A stretch of DNA of 64,000 bases from an uncultured Vampirovibrio sp. (GCA_910583875.1 CAJTXT010000004.1:1-64000), one strand, 5' to 3'. Shown: positions 32,580 to 42,038, numbered from the stretch's first letter. Program-made: numbers and translations. Notes: generated by a model from the sequence alone, not told the origin.

Positions 32580-35132
32580 ATGATTTTGGCTCAACAGAAT
32601 TTTTTTGAAGACGGAAAAATTGTTCCTGTTAACATTCGTGAACAGATGAAACAATGCTATATAGACTACGCTATGTCAGTTATAATCGGTCGTGCATTGC
32701 CTGATGTTCGTGACGGTTTGAAACCTGTTCACAGACGTATTTTATTTGCGATGAACGAATTAGGAATGGCTCCTGATAAACCGTTTAAGAAGTGTGCCAG
32801 AATCGTTGGTGAAGTTTTAGGTAAATACCACCCACATGGTGATACTGCTGTTTATGAGTCTTTGGTTAGAATGGCTCAAGACTTCTCTACAAGATATTTA
32901 ACAGTTGACGGGCATGGTAACTTTGGGTCAGTTGACGGTGATGGAGCTGCTGCGATGAGGTATACAGAGGCAAGAATGCATAAAATTACTACCTCTATGC
33001 TTGCAGATATTGACTGTGAAACAGTTGATTTTGTTCCAAACTTTGACGGTTCGTTAGAAGAACCATCTGTTCTTCCTGTTCGTTTACCAATGTTATTATT
33101 AAACGGTGTTTCGGGTATTGCGGTTGGTATGGCTACTAACGTGCCACCTCATAACTTATGTGAAATTGTTGACGGTACTATTGCTTTAATTGATAACCCA
33201 AACTTAACAATTGAAGAATTAATGCACCACGTAAAAGGACCAGACTTCCCAACAGGTGCAAGTATCATTGGTGTTTCTGAAATAAGAAAAGCTTATACTA
33301 CAGGACGCGGTTCTGTTAAAATGTCTGCTATTTCTACTTTTGAGGAAATTCCTGCAGGCGGCGGACGTCAATCAAGAACAGCTATTGTTGTTACAGAAAT
33401 TCCTTATCAAGTTAATAAAGCTGCTTTAATTACAAAAATTGCAGAACTTGTCCGCGATAAGAAAATTGACGGTATTTCAGATATTCGTGATGAGTCTGAC
33501 CGTGACGGTATGCGTATTGTTATTGAATTAAAACGTGATGCAAAACCAGAAGTTGTTAGAAATAATTTATATAAATATACTCAATTAACTGCTACTTTTG
33601 GTGTTAATATGTTGGCGCTTGTAGGTCAGCAGCCAAGATTATTAAATCTTTTAGAAGTTCTTAACGAATTTATTGAGCACAGAGTTGAAATTATCACAAG
33701 AAGAACTTTATTCTTCTTGAAAAAAGCTAAAATGAGAGCTCATATTTTAGAAGGTTTATTAATCGCTTTAGCAAGTCTTGACGATGTTATTGAATTAATT
33801 AAAAAATCAAAAACAGCTGATGAAGCAAGAGTCGGCTTAATGTCTAAATTCGGTCTTGATGTCGACCAGGCAAATGCAATACTTGAAATGCAATTAAGAC
33901 GTTTAACAGGATTAGAACAAGATAAAATTAAAGCTGAATATGACGACTTAAAAATCAAAATTGCAGAATATGAAGAATTACTTGCTGATAGAAATAAAGT
34001 TTTAACTGTTATTAAAAAAGAGTTAAATGAAGATAAAGAAAAATACGGCGATGAAAGGAAAACACAAATTCTTCCTGAAGCTGATGAAATGACTATTGAA
34101 GATTTAACTCCTAATGTACCAATGGCTGTATTTATTACTCGCCAAGGATATATCAAACGTATTTCTTTAGATGTGTTTGAACGTCAAAACCGTGCAACAA
34201 GAGGTAAAGGCGGAATTAAGACAAAAGAAGATGATGATGTAGGCCACTTCTTTACTGCAATGATGCATGACAAGGTATTGTTCTTCTCAAGCAAAGGTAC
34301 TGTTTACAGCTTAAACGTTTATGACTTCCCAGAAGGTTCAAGACAGGCAAAAGGTTTGCCTATTATAAACGTATTACCGCTTGAACAGGATGAACAAATT
34401 ACTGCGGTTGTTCCTGTATCTAATTTTGACCCTAATTCAAACTTAATTATGTTAACTAAAAAAGGTTATATTAAGAGAATTGGTTTAGATAATTTTGCTT
34501 CTATCAGAAAGAACGGTATTATTGCTATCGGGCTTGAAGAAGGTGATAGCTTGAACTGGGTAAAACAAGCAAATAATTCCGATGAAGTATTTATTGCTAC
34601 AAGCTGCGGTATGGCAATCAGATTTGCAATAGATGATTTAAGACCTTTAGGTAGAAGTGCAAGAGGTGTAAACTCTATGAAGTTAAGAACTTCTGATACA
34701 ATTATCGGATGTGACATTATTCCAAGAAACTTTGATGCCGATTTACTTGTTGTAACTTCTGACGGTTTTGGTAAACGTTCTAAAATGTCTGAATTTAGAG
34801 CTCAAAACAGAGGCGGTATCGGTTTAATTGCTACTAAATTTAAGTCTGCTGCTTCAAGATTAGTTGCATTAACTGTAGTTGAAGAATCTGATGAAATTAT
34901 GGTTGTAACTCAAAATGGTATTGTTTCAAGAATTAAAGCGAGCGATATTTCTCGTCAAGGCAGACCTGCAACAGGTGTTAGAATACAAAACTTGATGGAA
35001 AATGACTCTGTAATGGCTGTTAATAAGATTGTTGTAACTGATACAAAAGATTCAACAAGTGAAGAAGCTATTATGGAAGATGTTGAAGAAGCTGTTCAAA
35101 ACAAATTAGGAGAAATTGATACTAATGAATAA
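32580..35132 (+). CDS. gyrA: DNA gyrase subunit A
   Basis: GyrA is the DNA-cleaving half of gyrase. RALPDVRDGLKPVHRRIL, GKYHPHGDTAVYESLVRM and AAMRYTEARM (active Tyr about 128) are all present. Six-bladed C-terminal propeller repeats (ITRQGYIKRIS, LTKKGYIKRIG, VTSDGFGKRSK, VTQNGIVSRIK) wrap DNA, and NRATRGKGGIK is a GyrA-box variant of QRRGGKG. The GGGG ribosome site fits TTG 32586 (MAQQNFF) as well as or better than ATG 32580. The C-terminus is acidic. At position 83 (E. coli numbering) there is Thr and at 87 Glu. ridA overlaps its end. Confidence 0.96.
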   Translation: MILAQQNFFEDGKIVPVNIREQMKQCYIDYAMSVIIGRALPDVRDGLKPVHRRILFAMNELGMAPDKPFKKCARIVGEVLGKYHPHGDTAVYESLVRMAQDFSTRYLTVDGHGNFGSVDGDGAAAMRYTEARMHKITTSMLADIDCETVDFVPNFDGSLEEPSVLPVRLPMLLLNGVSGIAVGMATNVPPHNLCEIVDGTIALIDNPNLTIEELMHHVKGPDFPTGASIIGVSEIRKAYTTGRGSVKMSAISTFEEIPAGGGRQSRTAIVVTEIPYQVNKAALITKIAELVRDKKIDGISDIRDESDRDGMRIVIELKRDAKPEVVRNNLYKYTQLTATFGVNMLALVGQQPRLLNLLEVLNEFIEHRVEIITRRTLFFLKKAKMRAHILEGLLIALASLDDVIELIKKSKTADEARVGLMSKFGLDVDQANAILEMQLRRLTGLEQDKIKAEYDDLKIKIAEYEELLADRNKVLTVIKKELNEDKEKYGDERKTQILPEADEMTIEDLTPNVPMAVFITRQGYIKRISLDVFERQNRATRGKGGIKTKEDDDVGHFFTAMMHDKVLFFSSKGTVYSLNVYDFPEGSRQAKGLPIINVLPLEQDEQITAVVPVSNFDPNSNLIMLTKKGYIKRIGLDNFASIRKNGIIAIGLEEGDSLNWVKQANNSDEVFIATSCGMAIRFAIDDLRPLGRSARGVNSMKLRTSDTIIGCDIIPRNFDADLLVVTSDGFGKRSKMSEFRAQNRGGIGLIATKFKSAASRLVALTVVEESDEIMVVTQNGIVSRIKASDISRQGRPATGVRIQNLMENDSVMAVNKIVVTDTKDSTSEEAIMEDVEEAVQNKLGEIDTNE

Positions 35133-35499
35133 AATTATTTCTACAGATAAAGCGCCAAAAGCAATTGGACCATATTCGCAGGCTTATTTGTGCGGAAATA
35201 CATTATACTGCTCAGGTCAGATTGCCATAAATCCAGAAACTAATGAATTTATTGGCGGAACTATTGAAGACCAGACAAATCAAATCCTAAAAAATATCGG
35301 TGGTTTATTGGAAGCTGCGGGCTATGGCTTTGAAGATGTTGTTAAAACAACTTGTTTTATTGCAGATATGAAAGATTTTGGCGTATTTAACGGATTATAT
35401 GAAAAAGCATTTGTATCAAAACCAGCACGTTCTTGTGTTGCAGCGAAAGAATTGCCAAAAGGTGCTTTAGCAGAGATAGAAGTTATTGCGGTTAAATAA
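35125..35499 (+). CDS. ridA: RidA-family reactive imine deaminase
   Basis: RidA hydrolyses reactive enamine/imine intermediates such as 2-aminoacrylate, which serine dehydratase-like enzymes release. The sequence KAIGPYSQAYLCGNTLYCSG, the FEDVVKTTCFIADM segment and the C-terminal KPARSCVAAKELPKGALAEIE (key Arg and Glu) match the family. 124 aa, from ATG 35125, which overlaps the last codons of gyrA (ATGAATAA) with AGGAG about 10 nt upstream. It overlaps dtd (TAATG), making gyrA-ridA-dtd a coupled unit. Confidence 0.94.
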   Translation: MNKIISTDKAPKAIGPYSQAYLCGNTLYCSGQIAINPETNEFIGGTIEDQTNQILKNIGGLLEAAGYGFEDVVKTTCFIADMKDFGVFNGLYEKAFVSKPARSCVAAKELPKGALAEIEVIAVK

Positions 35500-35993
35500 T
35501 GAAAATTGTTGTTCAACGAGTAAAAAATGCCTCTGTAACAATTGATAGTGAATTATACAGCGCTATTGATAAAGGATATTTAGTATTATTTTGTGCTGAA
35601 AAAAATGATACTAAACAACAAGCAGATTGGCTTGCAAATAAACTTTGCGTTTTGCGTTGTTTTTCAGATGAAAATGGAAAAATGAATCTTTCCATAAAAG
35701 ATGTTAAACATAAGAAATTAAATGTTGAAACTTGCGAAATGGAGTATTGTGATTACGGTGAAATATTAATTGTATCTCAATTTACTCTTGCTGGAAGCAT
35801 AAGAAAAGGAACTCGCCCAAGTTTTGACAATGCAATGCCGCCGGTTGAAGCTAAAGAAATGTATGAATATTTTATATCTAAAGTAAAAGAACAAAATATT
35901 CCTGTTAAAACAGGTGTTTTTGCTGCTGATATGGAAATATTACTTGTTAATGACGGACCGGTTACTTTTGTAATTGATGCACCTGTTATATAA
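35499..35993 (+). CDS. dtd: D-aminoacyl-tRNA deacylase
   Basis: DTD frees tRNA from wrongly attached D-amino acids (and glycine from tRNA-Ala). The chirality-proofing motifs SQFTLAG and NDGPVTFVID are present, along with the N-terminal MKIVVQRVKNASV. It is 164 aa. The start overlaps the ridA stop. The 3' end overlaps the convergent ade gene by 8 bp, so no terminator fits between them. Confidence 0.93.
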   Translation: MKIVVQRVKNASVTIDSELYSAIDKGYLVLFCAEKNDTKQQADWLANKLCVLRCFSDENGKMNLSIKDVKHKKLNVETCEMEYCDYGEILIVSQFTLAGSIRKGTRPSFDNAMPPVEAKEMYEYFISKVKEQNIPVKTGVFAADMEILLVNDGPVTFVIDAPVI

Positions 35994-37695
35994 ATAATTC
36001 TGTAAATTCGTTATTTAGAACATCCATTAATCCTTTATCTGTTAGTTTTATTTCTGGAATTACAGATAAAGATAAAAATGCCATTGTCATAAATGGTTCA
36101 TGAAGTTTGCAGCCAATTAGTTCTTCACCTTTTTTTAATTTTTCACTTTTTTGAATAACAGTTTCAGCAGGTTCTTCTGACATTAAACCAGCAATTGGAA
36201 GTTCTAATTTAGCAACAACTTCTCCATTTTTTACAATAACTTTCCCGCCTTGAGATTTTACAAGTTCTTTTATTGCTTTAAACATATCATCATCATTTGT
36301 ACCAATAACAATCATATTATGTGAATCGTGGGCGATTGTAGAAGCAATTGCGCCTTCTTTCAAGCCAAATCCTTTAACAAAACCTTTCCCAATATTACCG
36401 CTTGCTTTGTGTCTTTCAATAACAAGAATTTTTAGAGTATCTTCTTCTATGTTACTTAGTGCGTAGCCGTCTTTTACATTAATATTTGCTTCTACGCATT
36501 TTGTAACAAGCTGTCCGTCAGTCACTTCAATTGCTTTTACTTTATTGGACTTTGCTTTTATTCTCAAATCTTCTTTATCAAGCCATCTAATGTTAACTGT
36601 TCCTCTAAGTGATGAAAGAACTTTTAACTCTGTTTCTGTAATCATTTTACCGTTTTGAGCAGTAATTTGACCGTTTTTAATAACGGTTTCAGGTTTAAAA
36701 TCTTTAAGATTGTCTAAAATCAACATATCTGCTTTATACCCAGGAGCAATAGCACCAAGATTTTTTAAGCCAAAGTATTCTGCTGTGTTAATACTAGCCA
36801 TTTGGATAGCTTTAATAGGGCTTACTCCTTGTTCTACAGCTCTACGAACCATCATATTAATATGTTCTTTAAGTGCAGAAGGATATCTGTCATCTGTTAC
36901 AAATATGCATTTTCTTGTCGGAAATTCTTTTAAGACAGGAATAAGAGCGTCTAAATCTTTAGCGGCACTTCCTTCACGAATCATTAAATACATTCCGAGT
37001 CTTAATTTTTCAATAGCTTCGCTTGGGATTGTACATTCGTGGTCAGATGAAATTCCTGCTGCAACATAAGCGCAAAGGTCTTTACCAGAAAGATATGGAG
37101 CATGCCCGTCTATTCTTTTTCTTTTTTCAAGACCTAATTTTATTTTTGATATAACTTCTTTGTCTAAATTAATAACCCCAGGGAAATTCATCATTTCTGC
37201 TATGCCTAATACCCAAGGGCTTTCAATTAATAATGATAAATCATAGCTGTTTAATTCAAAACCTGAGGTTTCATAAGGAGTTGCAGGAACGCAAGACGGA
37301 AGAGTCATATAAACATCTAAAGGCAAATCTTTTGAAGCCTCACGCATAAAACTTATACCGTGCAAACCTATTACATTGGAAATTTCATGAGGGTCTGCAA
37401 CAACTGTTGTTGTACCTGAAGGAACAACCATTTTTGCAAATTCAGAAGGCATTAACATTGAACTTTCAAGATGTACATGCCCATCTATGAAGGAAGGACA
37501 AACATACTTCCCTTTTGCATTAATTTCTTGTTTGCCTTTATAATCAGAGCCAATCCCTGCAATTAATCCGTCTTTTATTGCAATATCTGCTTCATAAATT
37601 TCTTCTGATAAAACATTTACAACCTGTGCATTTTTAATAACTAAATCTGCATCATTTACGCCTTTAGCTGTTTTTATAATTTCTTCTAAACTCAT
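35986..37695 (-). CDS. ade: adenine deaminase
   Basis: This amidohydrolase-superfamily enzyme turns adenine into hypoxanthine in purine salvage. FIDGHVHLESSM carries the HxH metal site, and IDGHAPYLSGKDLCAY and ISSDHECT follow. The C-terminal domain with ASTIAHDSHNMIVIG and MSEEPAETV is diagnostic of microbial Ade. 569 aa. GGAG seven nt before ATG 37695 (MSLEEIIK) sets the start. It is convergent with dtd and divergent from the small 75-aa gene. Confidence 0.94.
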   Translation of the reverse strand: MSLEEIIKTAKGVNDADLVIKNAQVVNVLSEEIYEADIAIKDGLIAGIGSDYKGKQEINAKGKYVCPSFIDGHVHLESSMLMPSEFAKMVVPSGTTTVVADPHEISNVIGLHGISFMREASKDLPLDVYMTLPSCVPATPYETSGFELNSYDLSLLIESPWVLGIAEMMNFPGVINLDKEVISKIKLGLEKRKRIDGHAPYLSGKDLCAYVAAGISSDHECTIPSEAIEKLRLGMYLMIREGSAAKDLDALIPVLKEFPTRKCIFVTDDRYPSALKEHINMMVRRAVEQGVSPIKAIQMASINTAEYFGLKNLGAIAPGYKADMLILDNLKDFKPETVIKNGQITAQNGKMITETELKVLSSLRGTVNIRWLDKEDLRIKAKSNKVKAIEVTDGQLVTKCVEANINVKDGYALSNIEEDTLKILVIERHKASGNIGKGFVKGFGLKEGAIASTIAHDSHNMIVIGTNDDDMFKAIKELVKSQGGKVIVKNGEVVAKLELPIAGLMSEEPAETVIQKSEKLKKGEELIGCKLHEPFMTMAFLSLSVIPEIKLTDKGLMDVLNNEFTELFI

Positions 37696-37868
37696 ATAAA
37701 CTCCTTTTTTATATGGTATCATAAAATTGCTTTCTTTAAAATTTAAAATGTTTTGATTAAAATTTTGAAGTACACTAGCAAAATATTTTTTTACGGTTTT
37801 TAAAATACTTGTAAAAAAGTGTTCACTATAAATTTAATATTATAAATTTTCAGAATAAGGAAAAAATA

Positions 37869-38096
37869 ATGAAAGTATCCCCAATAAGTTTTGGAATAAA
37901 TAAGGTAGAACGTACATCAGCACCTGCAAAAGATTTTGTACAAACTACTGTTAGACATAATTCTTTATCAGATATGGATTTTAATATAATTGCTGATACA
38001 ATCAGATGTCAAAATTTAAAAAATCAAATGAATGTAAGATTAATGAGTTTAAGACGGAATTTAAGCAGCTGTATGGCACAAAATTTGTATAAATAA
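37869..38096 (+). CDS. small lineage-specific protein with N-terminal SPISFG peptide, 75 aa
   Basis: A ribosome site (AAGGAAAAAATA) precedes the ATG. The product begins MKVSPISFGINKVERT and has no membrane segment; its C-terminal half is a basic helix (QNLKNQMNVRLMSLRRNLSS). The opening M-x-V-x-P-I-x-F-G resembles the starts of the proteins at 62256 and others in this window, suggesting a shared lineage-specific signal or domain linker. It is followed by the radical SAM gene with a separate promoter inside its last codons. Function unknown. Confidence 0.62.
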   Translation: MKVSPISFGINKVERTSAPAKDFVQTTVRHNSLSDMDFNIIADTIRCQNLKNQMNVRLMSLRRNLSSCMAQNLYK

Positions 38097-38113
38097 CCTC
38101 TTTTTGCTATATT
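38085..38113 (+). promoter_or_regulatory. promoter of the radical SAM gene, probably leaderless
   Basis: TTGTAT (38085-38090), 17 nt, then TATATT (38108-38113) precede ATG 38120 by 6 nt. There is no ribosome-binding site. The -35 box lies in the last codons of the 75-aa gene. Confidence 0.52.
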
Positions 38114-38119
38114 AAATTT

Positions 38120-38959
38120 ATGTTAAATAGACTTATTTATTTAATAAAGTACTATGTTTATATTATATCTAATAGATTACGAACATTAGATTATATTGAA
38201 TTTCATATTTCAGATCATTGTAATTTGAACTGTGCTTATTGTACTCATTTTTCTCCTTTAGCCGAACCAACATTTTATGAGTTTGAAAATTTTAAAAAGG
38301 ATATTATTCAATTATCTAAGTTAACTAATTCCTATATTAAAGATATAAGAATTTTAGGCGGTGAACCGCTTTTAAATGAAAGATGTACTGAGTATATTGA
38401 AATAACACGAAAATTTTTTCCGGCATCAAAAATAAGCCTTGTTACAAATGGTATTTTGCTTTCTAAACAAAGTATGGAGTTCTGGAAATGCTGCAGGGAA
38501 AATAAAATACTTATTGATTGTTCAATGTATCCAATAAATTTAGATTATTCACAAATAGAACAATTATGTAAAGATAATAATGTGGGCTTTTATTTTAATG
38601 GTAATAATACGAATAGTCGTTATTTTTTAAAGGTTGCATTAGATAAAGACGGAAAAGTTCCCTTCGAAAAAAGTTATTTAATTTGTAATTGTATGAGCAA
38701 ATGTGCTTTTTTGAGAGATGGAAGAGTATATCATTGTCCAATTATTGGAAATATTGAAATTTTGAATAAGTATTTTAATGAAAAATTTATATTAAGTGAT
38801 AAAGATTCTATTAATATACATAAAATATCTAAGGTTGATAGCATTTTAAAGTTTTTGTCTAAAGATAGTCCATTTTGCAGATATTGCAATTTATCAGAAT
38901 CCCATTGCTGCAGTTGGAAAAAATCGGCAAAATCTATAGATGAGTGGGTCAAAAACTAA
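38120..38959 (+). CDS. radical SAM protein with C-terminal Cys cluster, 279 aa
   Basis: The radical SAM motif CNLNCAYC (CxxxCxxC) starts near residue 35 after EFHISDH. GGEPLLN binds SAM. A C-terminal group (NCMSKCAF, CPI, then CRYCNLSESHCC) resembles the SPASM/twitch cluster that holds additional iron-sulfur centres. Such enzymes modify peptides or act in cofactor synthesis, but the substrate is unknown: no precursor peptide is obvious beyond the adjacent 75-aa gene, whose role is untested. The N-terminus (NRLIYLIKYYVYIISNRLR) is hydrophobic and basic. It overlaps the convergent FlhA-C gene by 4 bp. Confidence 0.84.
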   Translation: MLNRLIYLIKYYVYIISNRLRTLDYIEFHISDHCNLNCAYCTHFSPLAEPTFYEFENFKKDIIQLSKLTNSYIKDIRILGGEPLLNERCTEYIEITRKFFPASKISLVTNGILLSKQSMEFWKCCRENKILIDCSMYPINLDYSQIEQLCKDNNVGFYFNGNNTNSRYFLKVALDKDGKVPFEKSYLICNCMSKCAFLRDGRVYHCPIIGNIEILNKYFNEKFILSDKDSINIHKISKVDSILKFLSKDSPFCRYCNLSESHCCSWKKSAKSIDEWVKN

Positions 38960-40425
38960 ATTGTGCAGATAATTTGCAAAGGATATTCAAATAATAATTC
39001 TTCTCTTGCTATTACTCTTAAATTTGGCATCATTTGAGATAATATTAAATAAATAATATGTCTTAATTTCATTGGTGCAATTAAGATAACTTCTTTAGCT
39101 TCAGGTGAATATTCTTCTACTTTTTTCTTTAGATCTTCAATAAGTTTTTCTATTTTATTGCTCTCGATTCTGATAATTTCGTCGTCATCATCTTTTTTAT
39201 TACCCATAAAGGATTTTATGCTTTCATTAGATAATTCATAAGCATAAATAGTATTATCTTTTTCATCGCAAACAGATTTACTTATTTGTCTTGCTAAAGA
39301 AACTCTTATTCTTTCAAGCAGCTCTTCTTTATTTGTTTCATCTGCAAAATCATTAATTTTTTCAAAAATGTAAACAATATCTTTTATTGAAACTTTTTCT
39401 TTTATAAGGTTTGCTAATATATATTTTAATTCAGCAACCGACATATAGTCAGGAATTATATTTTCAATTAAGTATAAGTTTTGGTTTCCGACAATTTCAA
39501 TATAGCGGTTAATATCGGAGTAATCAAAAATATCATCAATATGTTTAGTAATTACGTGTTCAATAAGTCTTGCTATATAGTCAGTAGTATCAAGCCCTTT
39601 AGCCCAGAAATCTTTTGCTTTTTCTTCATTAATCCAAATAGTATTTAAACCGGTAATAGGGTCAATATCACTAATTGCATCATCGGGCATTTTTTCAAGG
39701 TTCAATTCATTTTCAAAGAACATTGTATTATTACAATATGCATGTGAATTAAGAACGCTTATTCCTCTTACCTTTAGCGAAAATTCATTTTCTTCTAAAG
39801 AATCATCTATTTCAATTTTAATTTTAGGAATAATATAGCCTAAACTTTCAGTTAAATTTTGTCTTATAAGAACAATTTGTGAAAGCATATTATATTCGTT
39901 ATCGTTATCTAAAATGTCAATTAATTCTTCTGAAATAGAAAGAGTCAGTTTTTGTTCTCCAAGTTTTTGTTCCATAATTTCAGGAGTTATAACTTTTGAA
40001 AGTTTTTTCTTTAAATCTTCAAGTTCGTTAATATGTCTTGAAATTTCTTCATTTAATACAGCTCTTGAATCTTCAGATGTTTCATCAATTAAAGATTTTA
40101 CTTGAGCAATTTTTTGTCGTTTATCTTTAATTTTCTTTTGAATATCAACGCAAAGTTCATAAGGATCTAATTCCGGATTTATAATTCTTTCGATACGGGA
40201 TTTAAAATTTAATAAGTCTGCATTTTCATTTAAAGCTAAATCATCATTTTCCATTTCTTTAATAAAAATTACGTTATAGAAAATTCCGTCATCATTTTCA
40301 AGTTCTTGCAGCGAGTACACTTCCCAACCGTCTTTAGACATGTCATTTAAAAGATTTTCAAGTTTTTCATTATCATTATAAGGTGAAGTTCTTATTGTAT
40401 AAACATTTCGTGTTGGTTTGTACAT
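38956..40425 (-). CDS. soluble FlhA/SctV C-terminal-domain protein with novel N-terminus, 489 aa
   Basis: Residues about 159-489 align by eye along the whole cytoplasmic domain of the flagellar/type III export gate protein FlhA: LTLSISEELIDIL, IRQNLTESLGYIIPKIKI, NEFSLKVRGISV, DPITGLNTIWI, LIKEKVSIKDIVYIFEKIND, RVSLARQISK and LIAPMKLRHIIYLIL. The eight-helix membrane part is absent. Instead, residues 8-56 resemble a DUF4177-like fold (MSKDGWEVYSLQELE) and about 90-145 a coiled coil. In FlhA this domain docks export chaperones. No other export gene is in the window. AAGGATTTACAAT before ATG supports the start. The role is unknown. Confidence 0.8.
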   Translation of the reverse strand: MYKPTRNVYTIRTSPYNDNEKLENLLNDMSKDGWEVYSLQELENDDGIFYNVIFIKEMENDDLALNENADLLNFKSRIERIINPELDPYELCVDIQKKIKDKRQKIAQVKSLIDETSEDSRAVLNEEISRHINELEDLKKKLSKVITPEIMEQKLGEQKLTLSISEELIDILDNDNEYNMLSQIVLIRQNLTESLGYIIPKIKIEIDDSLEENEFSLKVRGISVLNSHAYCNNTMFFENELNLEKMPDDAISDIDPITGLNTIWINEEKAKDFWAKGLDTTDYIARLIEHVITKHIDDIFDYSDINRYIEIVGNQNLYLIENIIPDYMSVAELKYILANLIKEKVSIKDIVYIFEKINDFADETNKEELLERIRVSLARQISKSVCDEKDNTIYAYELSNESIKSFMGNKKDDDDEIIRIESNKIEKLIEDLKKKVEEYSPEAKEVILIAPMKLRHIIYLILSQMMPNLRVIAREELLFEYPLQIICTI

Positions 40426-40561
40426 ATTGTAAATCCTTATTTGTCTATTACTTTTATAATAACAATTTTTATTGAAAAATTAAAGAGTGAAAGAAAAGAA
40501 AACTTAATGGGTTTTCTTTTGGAAGTATTTTAGTGAAAATGTTCCTTTTACAACCTACAAT

Positions 40562-40662
40562 CTGTCACCCTGAACTTGTTTCAGGGTCTTAGATTTATAA
40601 ATAAAATCTATTAAATGGCTGATATTAAAGCTGAAAAGATGCTGAAACAAGTTCAGCATGAC
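40562..40662. repeat. dispersed inverted hairpin repeat, copy 6, within a 365-bp gap
   Basis: The left unit carries stem CACCCTGAA/TTCAGGGT while the right unit carries ATGCTGAA/TTCAGCAT, so the arms are of two different subtypes. The interior is homologous to copy 1 at 1037-1137. Downstream, GTTGGGTTTTAACTCAAC (40753-40770) is a small hairpin followed by T residues, and GTTGGGTTTTAACT also occurs near 993. No gene is visible in 40426-40790. Confidence 0.83.
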
Positions 40663-40790
40663 ATTTTTGATTCATCACATTTCTTTTAAGTTATTTAATA
40701 ACATTTTCAATATATTCATTAATCTGTTTTAAATTTGTAATATGAGGCGTAGGTTGGGTTTTAACTCAACAGTTTTTTGCACCCAAATAT

Positions 40791-41327
40791 CTATTTCTGA
40801 ATTATCCCTGTTGCCTTTTTTCCATTACAGTTATATTTTAAAATATAGTAACCTTTTCCGGAATCTTCAATTTCTGCATAAGTATTTGCGGCAGCTTTTT
40901 CTTTAAAAGCAAGCAAGTCTTCTTCTGCTTGATGGTATTTTTTTAATTTCTTTTTCATCTTAGCAGTTTGAAGTCTGCCTATAATTTCTCTTTCTTCATC
41001 AAGTTCTTCTTGTGTATACATTTTTTCAACGAGTTTAACAACCTTTACGCGAGCCTTAATCTTATTACTTTGGTATAGTTCTAAGTATTTCATATCATTA
41101 GAAAGAACAACCATATAATAGCCGTCTGGTATTGTATTTCCCCATTCATCATATAATGTGCAGGGAAGAGTTAAATTTGGATATTGCGTAGACTCCGGTC
41201 CATGTTTATATTGCGGTTTTTCGGCATCATATACTCCAGAAGGATAAAATGGATTAGGATAATGCCTGGATGGTCCATTAAAATCGGTCATAAAATCGTA
41301 TGCTATAAAGTTAAAATCAACAATCAT
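40791..41327 (-). CDS. hypothetical protein, 178 aa
   Basis: AAGGATGTATTT before ATG 41327 fixes the start (MIVDFNFIAYDFMTD). The frame is open 33 codons further up but without support. The first part is rich in Pro/Tyr (RHYPNPFYPSGVYD, YKHGPESTQYPNLTLP). A beta-type region (DGYYMVVLSNDMKYLELYQS) and a basic coiled coil (ERIIGRL-like EIIGRLQTAKMKKKLKKYHQ) follow. No membrane segment or known family. It is divergent from clpP with an 87-bp gap. Confidence 0.65.
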   Translation of the reverse strand: MIVDFNFIAYDFMTDFNGPSRHYPNPFYPSGVYDAEKPQYKHGPESTQYPNLTLPCTLYDEWGNTIPDGYYMVVLSNDMKYLELYQSNKIKARVKVVKLVEKMYTQEELDEEREIIGRLQTAKMKKKLKKYHQAEEDLLAFKEKAAANTYAEIEDSGKGYYILKYNCNGKKATGIIQK

Positions 41328-41414
41328 AAATACATCCTTGAAATGATATTTTAACAGATATTGTATAAAAATTACAATTTTGTATATAATAGATTTATAA
41401 GAAACGAGGTTTTT

Positions 41415-42005
41415 ATGGATAGACATACAGTATTAAGTTATTTACCGACTGTTATAGAAGCATCATCAAATGGTGAAAAATCTTTTGATATATTTTCAAG
41501 ATTATTGAGAGAAAGAATCATATTCTTAGGTGAAGAAATTGATGATGAAATGGCTAATGCAATAGTTGCTCAATTGTTAGTTTTAGACGCTGAAAATCCT
41601 GAAAAAGATATTATGATGTATATAAACAGCCCGGGAGGTGTAATTACAGCTGGTATGGCTATTTATGACACAATGAAGCATATTAGAGCAGATGTTTGCA
41701 CTATTTGCTTAGGTGAAGCAGCTTCAATGGGTGCATTCTTATTATCTGGTGGTACAAAAGGAAAAAGAATGGCACTTCCAAGTGCAAGAATAATGATTCA
41801 CCAACCTTTAGGCGGAGCAAAAGGTCAAGCTACTGATATTGAAATTGAAGCAAAAGAAATTTTAAGAATGAAAAAAGAATTGAATACTCTTCTTGCTGAA
41901 CATACAGGACAAACAATTGAAAAGATTTATGCTGATACCGAGCGTGATAATTATATGTCTGCACAAGAAGCTGTAGAATACGGCTTAATTGATAAAGTAA
42001 TTTAA
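41415..42005 (+). CDS. clpP: ATP-dependent Clp protease proteolytic subunit
   Basis: ClpP forms the double-ring chamber that degrades unfolded proteins fed by ClpX, ClpA or ClpC. The catalytic triad is Ser about 104 in EAASMGAF, His about 129 in MIHQPLGG and Asp about 178 in ERDNYMS. The protein has 196 aa. GAGG 5 nt before ATG 41415 sets the start. It ends at a clear terminator, so it is monocistronic. The N-terminus (DRHTVLSYLPTVIEASSNGE) lacks a long propeptide. Confidence 0.95.
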   Translation: MDRHTVLSYLPTVIEASSNGEKSFDIFSRLLRERIIFLGEEIDDEMANAIVAQLLVLDAENPEKDIMMYINSPGGVITAGMAIYDTMKHIRADVCTICLGEAASMGAFLLSGGTKGKRMALPSARIMIHQPLGGAKGQATDIEIEAKEILRMKKELNTLLAEHTGQTIEKIYADTERDNYMSAQEAVEYGLIDKVI

Positions 42006-42038
42006 TTTTTTATTGTCAAAAAACTTTAATATATATTA

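Noticed and set aside
32580..35132. Thr and Glu at GyrA positions equivalent to E. coli 83 and 87 as quinolone-resistance changes
   Set aside because: These residues vary naturally between phyla, and without a susceptible relative nothing suggests acquired resistance.
40753..40770. GTTGGGTTTTAACTCAAC hairpin as terminator of the 178-aa gene
   Set aside because: That gene is on the minus strand and on that strand the hairpin is not followed by T residues; it may be another repeat instead.
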